Both the position numbers and the translations under genes were made by a program. Positions 1-5,265 of a stretch of DNA of 5,265 nt are shown piece by piece. The notes under the pieces were generated by a model. It did not search any database and was not told the DNA's origin. It was given only the letters and a program-made list of their open reading frames with translations. Each line of letters starts with the position of its first letter. The stretch's first letter is position 1. Source of the stretch: Alloprevotella tannerae. GTDB lineage: Bacteria > Bacteroidota > Bacteroidia > Bacteroidales > Bacteroidaceae. The DNA lies in assembly GCA_015259305.1 (NCBI GenBank), contig JABZGO010000140.1:1-5265 (forward strand), written 5' to 3'.

Positions 1-1276
1 GCATATTATCGAAATAGCTGTCGCCGCCGTAGAGGAATTGCGTGCGGTAGCCCTTTTGGCGCAGGATCGTGCCCACCGTGTACAAGCCCGTGTTGTTGGG
101 CTGCTTGATCTTGCTCTCGCCGGGACAAGGCGGCTGACACAAGGTGACAGCTTCCAAGCCGCGCACCGTGCGATTGCCGCAGGCGTAAAGGCTTTCGAAG
201 AACAAACTATGTTGCGCCAAACTATCCAAGTAAGGCGTCAGATGATCCTGATTGCCAAAGGCCGCCATATAGTCGGCACTCAAGCTCTCCACCATTATCA
301 GCACAATATTTTTGTGCTCCTCCGGCAGCGGATCTTCGACCTTAGCCGGATACAAGCGCTGCATCATATCCTTCGCCTTTTGCGGCGACATGGTCAAGTA
401 GAATTGGTCGTAATTGAGTTGGCTGGAGCGAAACGCCTCTACAAATTTGCAGAGCCCGTTGTCCCCCAATTCGTTGACATATCGGTTACTACTCGGCCGC
501 AACGACGTGAGTCCTACCGCCCCGAGCAAGGCTACGATGCAGGCCGTCAGATAAAGGCCCGCCGCCCGCAGTTTTACGCCGAATGAAGCCTGCGGTACAA
601 CGATTTTTCGCTTTTGCAGCACCACGAAAGACGTAATCAGCAGCGATGCAATGCCCAAACCGATCAGCAACGGCACCATCGGGTAAGATTCAAAGATGTT
701 TCCGATGACCTCATTCGTGTAAACCAAGTAGTCGACGGCTATAAAATTATAGCGTACGCCAAATTCTCCCCAAAAGAAATAAGCCGAAATGGTATCGACG
801 AGCAAGGCCGTGACGAAGACGAATACGGTCAAGAAAAAAACCACCTTATTATATACCGGCCGAATGCGGGGAAAGGCCCAACGAAGGCCGAAACTCGCCG
901 CCTTATAGAGGGCCAGGTAAGTCAGAACGCGCGTCAGGCCCTTATTAAATTCCGTCAAACTTTTATCGAAAAACGACAAATAGAGGAGGATGACCAAGAG
1001 CAGTCCGCCCAAGACGTAATTGAGCGGCCGGCGATATTTGCTTTCGGAGATAAAGAGGTAGTTGAGGAAAATACCGAATCCCCCCAACAAGCCCACGCAA
1101 GCGTCAGTCAGAGCGCCACGCACAAAGGCCAAGACGAGGCCCCCAAACGGCAAACTGCCAATCGTTTGCGGATTGAAGATCAAGATCAAGCGGAGGATGA
1201 ATCCTGCTGCGACTGTGAGTCCGACCACGCGGAGCAGCGTGCGAAAAAAATCGATATACGTCTGACGTGATTGCAT
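1..1276 (-). CDS. LtaS-like membrane sulfatase/phosphoglycerol (or phosphoethanolamine) transferase, C-terminus cut by window edge
   Basis: I translated the minus strand from the ATG at 1276-1274 and it stays open for 425 codons to the window edge, so the 3' end is missing. The first ~260 residues hold about five or six hydrophobic segments (near 14-35, 46-76, 86-103, 146-168, 198-220 and 238-260), as in LtaS-type proteins. The extracytoplasmic alkaline-phosphatase-superfamily domain starts near 321 with KNIVLIMVESLSADY; Glu330 is the expected metal ligand. The segment CGNRTVRGLEA (366-376) carries Thr370, the expected catalytic nucleophile, followed by a PPCPG motif and FLYGGDSYFDNM at 414-425. 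The GNRTVRGLEA form is the one I associate with Gram-negative members. Family members move phosphoglycerol or phosphoethanolamine from phospholipid to a glycan or lipid outside the inner membrane. Whether this one does so, and on which acceptor, is inference. It is divergent from the cytidylyltransferase-LicD gene. No Shine-Dalgarno is visible before the start, which is common in Bacteroidota. Confidence 0.9.
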   Translation of the reverse strand, partial: MQSRQTYIDFFRTLLRVVGLTVAAGFILRLILIFNPQTIGSLPFGGLVLAFVRGALTDACVGLLGGFGIFLNYLFISESKYRRPLNYVLGGLLLVILLYLSFFDKSLTEFNKGLTRVLTYLALYKAASFGLRWAFPRIRPVYNKVVFFLTVFVFVTALLVDTISAYFFWGEFGVRYNFIAVDYLVYTNEVIGNIFESYPMVPLLIGLGIASLLITSFVVLQKRKIVVPQASFGVKLRAAGLYLTACIVALLGAVGLTSLRPSSNRYVNELGDNGLCKFVEAFRSSQLNYDQFYLTMSPQKAKDMMQRLYPAKVEDPLPEEHKNIVLIMVESLSADYMAAFGNQDHLTPYLDSLAQHSLFFESLYACGNRTVRGLEAVTLCQPPCPGESKIKQPNNTGLYTVGTILRQKGYRTQFLYGGDSYFDNM

Positions 1277-1312
1277 ACGGAGAGATGAAGTGTTATATAA
1301 TCTTTCAGCGGA

Positions 1313-1320
1313 CAAAGATA
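1313..1320 (-). promoter_or_regulatory. Candidate Bacteroidota -7 promoter element for the LtaS-like gene
   Basis: The minus strand reads TATCTTTG, an exact match to the Bacteroidota -7 consensus TAnnTTTG, lying 36 nt upstream of the ATG at 1276. This would give a short leader of roughly 30 nt. I see no TTTG or TTG at the usual -33 spacing, so the element rests on the -7 match and its position only. Confidence 0.5.
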
Positions 1321-1539
1321 CGTAAAAATCTCGGGTAAACTATCCGATTCTTCTGCCGCAAATGGTGATGGTTCAGTCGCGCGCATGGTGCGCAATCTTA
1401 AGCATTGCCGGCCGCTCTATCCTTCGCGCGCATCCTTTGCTCGTCCACCGGTAAGCGGAAGATGTGCTTTTGTGGCCCAATACTTTGTTTTCAAGCGTCT
1501 TATATCAGATTTTCGCGCGCCTATCATTGGCCGCCTACC

Positions 1540-1618
1540 TTTTTATCACGAGCGTAAACCTTTGCGCTCACGAGAACAAACCTTTGCGCTCGTGATAAAA
1601 AAAGGTTTGCGCTCACGA
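1540..1618. repeat. Cluster of four ~13-bp repeat units containing a 15-bp perfect inverted repeat
   Basis: The unit TTTGCGCTCRYGA occurs on the plus strand at 1561-1573, 1583-1595 and 1606-1618, at 22- and 23-bp spacing. A fourth copy with one change (TTTACGCTCGTGA) is inverted at 1546-1558. The first and third units on the map are the GT version and the second and fourth are the AC version, so the two versions alternate. The outer inverted pair extends to perfect 15-bp arms (1540-1554 and 1587-1601, arm TTTTTATCACGAGCG) around a 32-nt spacer. A 14-bp direct repeat AAACCTTTGCGCTC also lies at 1556-1569 and 1578-1591. The arms carry T on the 5' side and A on the 3' side, which does not fit an intrinsic terminator. 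A protein-binding array, a structured RNA leader or a dispersed genomic repeat are all possible. Confidence 0.7.
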
Positions 1619-1766
1619 TGAAAAGCTCCCGTGCTGCGTCTTCGTGCGCCCCGTTATCAGTCATGGAAACAAAATATCCAAGGCTGCGGCGGTGCGCGGC
1701 GCTACTTCGCGGCGGCATCTGCGAGGAGAAAAACGAAGAAAAGGGCGAAAACGCGTAGAAAACCAT

Positions 1767-1774
1767 TAAATTTG
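1767..1774 (+). promoter_or_regulatory. Candidate Bacteroidota -7 promoter element for the cytidylyltransferase-LicD gene
   Basis: The plus strand reads TAAATTTG, an exact match to TAnnTTTG, 79 nt upstream of the ATG at 1854. That would give a leader of about 70 nt. No TTTG is visible at the usual -33 distance. The upstream side is purine-rich, and the repeat cluster ends about 150 bp upstream. Confidence 0.4.
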
Positions 1775-1853
1775 CCCACGAAACGAATACTTGCGCGCGC
1801 CGTGCCGACTGCGCCCGATGCGCACTTGCTTGTCGTTTGTAAAATCTAAGATT

Positions 1854-3350
1854 ATGCGAAAAAATATAGCCGCCATCTTGGCCGGTGGCAGTGGGAAGCG
1901 CTTCGGCGAAAGCCAACCAAAGCAATTTTTGAAGCTTCGGGGGCGCACCGTTTTGGCGTATGCCGTCGAAGCCTTTGCCCTGCACCCGCTGATTGCAGAA
2001 GTCATCATCGTCGTTCACCCCGATTATGTCGAGGAAGTGCGCCGCATGGTGACGGAAAATGGGTGGGAGAAAGTGAAAAACGTGATCTCCGGCGGTGCAG
2101 AACGCTACGACTCCACGCTGGCGGCGCTCAAGGCTTGTGAAGGGCGCGAGGTCAACCTCTTATTGCACGACGCTGCGCGCCCATTGGTGACGGAAACGAT
2201 CATCACTTCCGTATGCCGCGCCCTGGAAACGGCTGAGGCGGTCAACGTATTGCAACCCGTGACGGATACAATTGTGTGCGTGGAGGGCCAAACGACGCAT
2301 ACGTTGCCGCGAAATAGTCTGCGCCGCGTGCAAACGCCGCAGGGCTTTCGCCGCGAACTGCTCGAGCGGGCTTACAAAAAGGCTTTGGCCGATCCCGACT
2401 TTGCCGCGACGGACGATTGCGGCGTCGTAAGCACGTATTGTCCGGAGGTGGACATCGCGCAAGTGGCCGGCGATGAGCGCAACCGCAAACTGACCTACAA
2501 GGAAGACCTCCTCACGCTGGAGGTGCTGATGCCGCGTGGCGCCGATTGCGATGGCGCGGACTTGGCAGCTTATCAAGCGAAGCATTTGCGGCCCGTTCAG
2601 TTGAAGCAGTTGGACATTTTGAAGCAGGTGCGCGATTTATGCGACGCCCACGATATACCTTATTGGCTCGATGGGGGAACGCTGCTCGGCGCATTGCGCC
2701 ACGGGGGCTTCATTCCTTGGGACGACGACATCGACATCGCGATGCGCGGAGAGGACGTGGAGCGCTTTATCAAAATAGCGCAAGCGGAATTGCCGGACAA
2801 CTTGGTGCTGCAAGGGCCGGGCTTGAAGCCCGACGGCGGGACGCCGATCTATAAGGTGCGCGATAAGCATTCGTTTATCATAGAATATGGCGATGATTTT
2901 AAGCGCGACTATGCCAAGGGTTTGTATGTCGATATTTTCCCGCTGATTCCTTATCCTGATTTTTCGGCGGCTACGGTGAAGCGTCTGGCCAAACGCTATT
3001 GTAAGGCCAATGCCATACTTCATTCGCAGCATTATTATAGTTGGCGCTCGGCGGCCGAATTTGTGTATTTCGGCACAATGCGTGCACTCTGCGGTTTGGT
3101 GTGGCGCGTCGGCGGATGGTTTACCAAGAAAGGAAAATATCGGGGTAATTATCTCAATAATAATGGTTATGGCGTGCACCACTTGGACGAAGCGATTTTT
3201 CCGCTGCAACAAGTGGAATTTGAAGGCGAGCTGTTCAGCGGGCCGCGCGATGGGGATACGTACCTGCGGGAGATATTTGGCGATTGGCGCCAACTGCCGC
3301 CCGAGGATCAACGCCGTGGGCACGCTGTCTTTTATCTGGAAAAACTTTAA
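1854..3350 (+). CDS. Fusion protein: IspD/TarI-type cytidylyltransferase + LicD phosphotransferase
   Basis: This 498-residue protein has two domains. Residues 1-~228 are an IspD/TarI-type cytidylyltransferase: nucleotide loop ILAGGSGKRFG (8-18) with Arg16, PKQF with Lys23, HDAARP (105-110), DTI (138-140), RNSLRRVQTPQGF (153-165) and RKLTYKEDL (211-219). By analogy with E. coli IspD, Arg16, Lys23 and Lys212 bind CTP phosphates. After a short linker, residues ~245-498 are a LicD domain: YWLDGGTLLGALRHG (270-284), the acidic metal-binding cluster PWDDDIDI (288-295), LYVDIFPL (357-364) and the C-terminal pattern YLREIFGDWRQLPPEDQRRGH (470-490). The predicted role is to make a CDP-alcohol phosphate and transfer its phospho-alcohol to a glycan. 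Automatic tools may label it IspD of the MEP isoprenoid pathway, but the ILAGG loop is closer to TarI and the LicD partner argues for surface decoration. I chose ATG 1854 because the nucleotide loop begins within 10 residues; upstream in-frame ATGs at 1791 and 1818 add only an unconserved basic tail. No membrane segment or signal peptide is evident. Confidence 0.92.
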   Translation: MRKNIAAILAGGSGKRFGESQPKQFLKLRGRTVLAYAVEAFALHPLIAEVIIVVHPDYVEEVRRMVTENGWEKVKNVISGGAERYDSTLAALKACEGREVNLLLHDAARPLVTETIITSVCRALETAEAVNVLQPVTDTIVCVEGQTTHTLPRNSLRRVQTPQGFRRELLERAYKKALADPDFAATDDCGVVSTYCPEVDIAQVAGDERNRKLTYKEDLLTLEVLMPRGADCDGADLAAYQAKHLRPVQLKQLDILKQVRDLCDAHDIPYWLDGGTLLGALRHGGFIPWDDDIDIAMRGEDVERFIKIAQAELPDNLVLQGPGLKPDGGTPIYKVRDKHSFIIEYGDDFKRDYAKGLYVDIFPLIPYPDFSAATVKRLAKRYCKANAILHSQHYYSWRSAAEFVYFGTMRALCGLVWRVGGWFTKKGKYRGNYLNNNGYGVHHLDEAIFPLQQVEFEGELFSGPRDGDTYLREIFGDWRQLPPEDQRRGHAVFYLEKL

Positions 3351-4471
3351 TCGGACAAAAGAAAACGACTGAGGGCTTCGATGCGCTCCGTGAAAGAGAT
3401 GGGCATGCGGGGAGGCCGCTCAAAGGCTTCGGCCGGCGTGGGGGCGGCTGAAGCATAAGCTTGTTGTAAGGTTGTATAGAAGTCTTCGGCGTCGAGTGCG
3501 TCGAAGACTTTTCCGTTATCACGCCCGATGAGTTCGCGCGCACCGGCATAGGTACTAACCATCGCACGGCAGCCGCCGAGCAGGGCTTCATTGACGACGG
3601 CGCCAAAGGCTTCGCTGCTGCTGCATAAGACTAAGAAGTCAGCCGTAGCATACCAAGCCCATAAATCCCGGCCCGTATAAGCGCCGGGGAAAATCACGCG
3701 GTCGGCTAATCCGGCTGCGGCGGCTTGGGCTTTTAAGTCGTTCGCTTGCTCACCGCTTCCGACGAGTACTAAACGATAGTTGGCGGCTGCTGCATTGCGC
3801 TCGCAAACGCGGCGGAAGGCTTCGATGAGGTCGGGGAGGTTCTTGACGTCGACAAAACGGCCGACGAAAAGGCCTACTTTCATACCTGCTAATTGGTGGG
3901 TCGAAACGTAGCGGGCGGCGGTGGGCCGATGGCAGACAAAACTTTGCTCGGGGCGTATAATCGGGAAACTAAAGGTACGGCGGGCGGGGGTATGGCGAAG
4001 GAACCATGCGGCCGTCTCTTCGCTGATGTTGACGATGCCGTCTAAACAACGGATAAGGGCGGCGCGGCGCCGACGGCGGCCGCCTTGGCAGCGTTCGGCC
4101 ATCGCGATACTATCGTCGCACATGGTGAAGAGTCGGAAGCGGCGGGGATGGCGCCAACGATAGAGGGCGGCGGAGAGGACGGAGAGGTTGAACTCCGAAC
4201 ACAAGACGATGTCGGGGCGGAAGTGGCGAATGGCACTTGCATAGCCGAGGTTGATATCACGGCCGGCTAAAGTGAAATGGCGATCGAGGTAGGCGTAGGT
4301 GAAACGCGCTTCGGCAAGAAGTTGGTCCTGCTTTATGAACAGGGCGGGATTCTCGCGCTGCAACAAGACGACATGGCAGGTAAAGCGGTCGGCCAGCGCA
4401 TTGAAGAAGTCCAAGCGATAGGGCGCAAGGGCGGGGTGGAAAATAAGCAGGCGGGGCTTGTCGTTATTCAT
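3347..4471 (-). CDS. GT4-family (GT-B fold) glycosyltransferase
   Basis: This is a 374-residue retaining-type glycosyltransferase. The N-terminal Rossmann half (about 1-185) opens with PRLLIFHPALAPYRLDFFNAL, where the APYR loop is typical of acceptor-side sequences in GT4 enzymes. The C-terminal Glycos_transf_1 half starts near KVGLFVGRFVDVKNL (198-212); Arg205 and Lys210 are the expected donor-phosphate contacts. LVLVGSG (234-240) follows. The EX7E motif is seen as EAFGAVVNE (287-295). An arginine run at 132-136 makes a basic patch that could help membrane contact. No transmembrane segment is seen, so it is probably cytoplasmic or peripheral, acting on a nucleotide-sugar donor and a lipid-linked or LPS/capsule acceptor. 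Donor and acceptor cannot be read from the sequence. Its ATG lies inside the end of the RNA methyltransferase gene (8-bp overlap), so it is probably expressed by readthrough and translational coupling. Its stop overlaps the stop of the convergent fusion gene by 4 bp. Confidence 0.9.
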   Translation of the reverse strand: MNNDKPRLLIFHPALAPYRLDFFNALADRFTCHVVLLQRENPALFIKQDQLLAEARFTYAYLDRHFTLAGRDINLGYASAIRHFRPDIVLCSEFNLSVLSAALYRWRHPRRFRLFTMCDDSIAMAERCQGGRRRRRAALIRCLDGIVNISEETAAWFLRHTPARRTFSFPIIRPEQSFVCHRPTAARYVSTHQLAGMKVGLFVGRFVDVKNLPDLIEAFRRVCERNAAAANYRLVLVGSGEQANDLKAQAAAAGLADRVIFPGAYTGRDLWAWYATADFLVLCSSSEAFGAVVNEALLGGCRAMVSTYAGARELIGRDNGKVFDALDAEDFYTTLQQAYASAAPTPAEAFERPPRMPISFTERIEALSRFLLSD

Positions 4472-5003
4472 AGCTGAAACCTAACTGTTTCGCAAACTCC
4501 CAAAGTACAATACCGGCACTGACGGAGACGTTGAGGGAATGTTTTGTGCCGTATTGTGGGATTTCGACGGCAGCATCTGCGGCATCGACGACGGATTGCG
4601 TCACGCCCTTGACTTCATTGCCGAGGACGAGGGCGTATTTCCGGTCGGGCGAGAGGCGAAGCTGATGGAGCGGCCGACTGCCTGCGACTTGCTCGACGGC
4701 AAAGATGAGGTAGCCGCGGCGGCGCAAGGACTCGACGGCTTCTAAGGGGTCTTCAAAGTATTCCCAATCAACGCTATCTTCCGCGCCGAGCGCCGTTTTG
4801 TGGATTTCTACCATCGGTGGGCGCCCGGTGATGCCACATAGGCAGACGCCGGAAAGGCGAAAGGCGTCGGCGGTGCGAAAGACTGAGCCGACATTGTGCA
4901 GGCTGCGCACATTATCCAAGACGACGACGAGCGGAAGTTTGGGGGCTTCCTTGAAAGTTGCAACGTCGAGGCGATTCATTTCTTCTACGGTCAATTTATG
5001 CAT
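4464..5003 (-). CDS. SpoU/TrmH-family RNA 2'-O-ribose methyltransferase
   Basis: This 179-residue protein shows the three SPOUT motifs in order: motif 1 LDNVRSLHNVGSVFRTADAF (29-48) with Asn37 and the likely catalytic Arg43; motif 2 LVLGNEVKGV (125-134) with Glu130; and motif 3 IPQYGTKHSLNVSVSAGIVL (148-167) with Asn158, which forms the knot that binds S-adenosylmethionine. Family members methylate the 2'-OH of a tRNA or rRNA nucleotide. At 179 residues it is compact. It has only about 22 residues before the SPOUT core and lacks the larger N-terminal substrate-binding domain of the RlmB type. It is closer in size to TrmL/TrmH-like enzymes, but the exact target is not predictable. The start at 5003 gives the family's usual distance to motif 1, and no Shine-Dalgarno is visible. 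It is the first gene of an apparent two-gene unit with the glycosyltransferase. Confidence 0.92.
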   Translation of the reverse strand: MHKLTVEEMNRLDVATFKEAPKLPLVVVLDNVRSLHNVGSVFRTADAFRLSGVCLCGITGRPPMVEIHKTALGAEDSVDWEYFEDPLEAVESLRRRGYLIFAVEQVAGSRPLHQLRLSPDRKYALVLGNEVKGVTQSVVDAADAAVEIPQYGTKHSLNVSVSAGIVLWEFAKQLGFSYE

Positions 5004-5056
5004 AGCAATGGAATACTAAAAATAGGAAGAAGGCGGCGAGAATGGGTGAAAAGTAG

Positions 5057-5091
5057 GGCGCTGTCGCAGCCTTGCAGCCACCGGCAGCGCC
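5057..5091 (-). terminator. Possible hairpin/terminator after the nrdB-like gene
   Basis: On the minus strand GGCGCTG (5091-5085) pairs perfectly with CAGCGCC (5063-5057), with two more C-G pairs after one mismatch and a ~15-nt loop. It begins 12 nt after the stop at 5104 and is followed by ctacttttcac. The T tract is short and displaced, so termination would be weak. If it fails, the RNA methyltransferase and glycosyltransferase genes could be read from the upstream promoter. Confidence 0.35.
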
Positions 5092-5103
5092 TCAAAGAAG
5101 TCT

Positions 5104-5265
5104 TTATAGGTCGTCGATCAAAGCACTTGACTTCGCGTAGGCCGTAGAGCGCGCCTCGAAGAAGTCGGTCTTGATCATATTGGCGTTAGAATATTGCGAA
5201 ACCCAAGACATGGAGGGCGGCTCTTTGTCGTAACCGTCATAAAGCGGCTCGAAACCGAGTGAGGT
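5104..5265 (-). CDS. nrdB: C-terminal end of ribonucleoside-diphosphate reductase small subunit (NrdB-like), 5' part outside window
   Basis: The minus strand is open from the right edge to a TAA at 5106-5104, giving the last 53 residues. They contain EPPSMSWVSQYSN followed by TDFFEARSTAYAKSSALIDD near the end. I match this from memory to the tail of class I ribonucleotide reductase beta subunits, where a proline-tryptophan segment is followed by a flexible tail that docks on the large subunit. Chlamydia-type R2 proteins carry a similar FFETR...EY tail. NrdB supplies the radical used by NrdA to reduce ribonucleotides. The metal ligands and radical site lie outside the window, so the subclass cannot be decided. 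The identification rests only on this tail. The gap to the next gene is 100 bp and contains a possible hairpin. Confidence 0.65.
   Translation of the reverse strand, partial: TSLGFEPLYDGYDKEPPSMSWVSQYSNANMIKTDFFEARSTAYAKSSALIDDL

Larger units (their letters stand above)
1277..1853. other. Divergent intergenic region, 577 bp, no credible gene
   Basis: This region separates the two divergent genes. Short open frames occur on both strands (for example 1385-1621 plus, 1631-1849 plus, and 1524-2018 minus, which runs into the fusion gene). Their translations show no recognisable domain and none has a convincing start context. What I can support here is one -7-like element facing each gene and a cluster of related repeat units at 1540-1618. 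The stretch at about 1720-1765 is purine-rich (gaggagaaaaacgaagaaaa and onward). I see no tRNA or rRNA. A small untranslated RNA cannot be excluded. Confidence 0.6.

Noticed and set aside
38..1270. Long plus-strand open frames at 38-586 and 614-1270
   Set aside because: Both lie antisense to the LtaS-like gene, which has clear family motifs across the same stretch. Their translations are rich in Q, R and H and show no domain.
1381..1393. Small inverted repeat GCGCA/TGCGC
   Set aside because: A 5-bp stem in GC-rich sequence is expected by chance and no T tract follows it.
1540..1618. CRISPR array or intrinsic terminator reading of the repeat cluster
   Set aside because: The unit spacing of 22-23 bp leaves only about 9-10 bp between units, one unit is inverted, and there are no Cas genes. 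The A-run on the 3' side does not fit a terminator.
1385..1849. Short plus-strand frames at 1385-1621 and 1631-1849
   Set aside because: No recognisable domain. The first ends inside the repeat array, whose units account for its last residues, and the second is a basic, low-information sequence.
1791..1853. Upstream in-frame starts (ATG 1791, ATG 1818) for the fusion gene
   Set aside because: They add a 21- or 12-residue basic extension ahead of a domain whose first strand normally starts within a few residues of the N-terminus.
1524..2018. 164-codon minus-strand frame across the intergenic region and the start of the fusion gene
   Set aside because: It covers the conserved nucleotide loop of the cytidylyltransferase in antisense, and its only patterned part (FLSRAQRFVLVSAKVYARDKK) is simply the translated repeat array.
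2637..3323. 228-codon minus-strand frame inside the fusion gene, with smaller antisense frames nearby
   Set aside because: They are shadows of the LicD-coding strand, where all conserved motifs are found in the plus frame.
5017..5055. Possible -7 elements for the RNA methyltransferase gene (TATTTTTA at 5024-5017 and TACTTTTC at 5055-5048, minus strand)
   Set aside because: Each misses the final G of TAnnTTTG and there is no -33 partner, so I do not call either one a promoter.

Overview
The window looks like a chromosomal segment of a member of the Bacteroidota, most likely Bacteroidales with a moderately high G+C content. Three things suggest this: Bacteroidota-type -7 promoter elements (TAnnTTTG) upstream of two genes, start codons without a clear Shine-Dalgarno sequence, and the protein families present. 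I cannot name the genus from sequence alone.

Layout from left to right. (1) Positions 1-1276, minus strand: the N-terminal 425 residues of a polytopic membrane enzyme of the LtaS-like sulfatase/phosphoglycerol transferase type; its C-terminus lies beyond the left edge. (2) Positions 1277-1853: a 577-bp divergent intergenic region without a credible gene. It holds a candidate promoter facing each way and a cluster of four ~13-bp repeat units, two of which lie within a 15-bp perfect inverted repeat. (3) Positions 1854-3350, plus strand: one 498-residue protein that joins an IspD/TarI-type CTP:polyol-phosphate cytidylyltransferase domain to a LicD phosphotransferase domain. (4) Positions 3347-4471, minus strand: a GT4-type glycosyltransferase, convergent with the fusion gene and overlapping its stop codon. 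(5) Positions 4464-5003, minus strand: a SpoU/TrmH-type RNA 2'-O-methyltransferase, whose end overlaps the glycosyltransferase start by 8 bp. (6) Positions 5104-5265, minus strand: the last 53 residues of what is probably the ribonucleotide reductase small subunit NrdB.

The most interesting part is the left two thirds. The fusion protein carries, in one chain, the two activities expected to make a CDP-activated polyol or alcohol phosphate and to transfer its phosphate-bearing moiety to an acceptor. The same pairing, as separate proteins, is used in teichoic acid and phosphocholine decoration and in human ISPD plus FKTN/FKRP ribitol-phosphate transfer. An LtaS-like membrane phosphotransferase is divergently transcribed from it and a glycosyltransferase lies downstream, so a phospho-alcohol modification of a surface glycan (LPS, capsule or glycoprotein) is a reasonable inference. 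The actual substrate cannot be read from the sequence. The right third (RNA methyltransferase and NrdB end) looks like housekeeping background.
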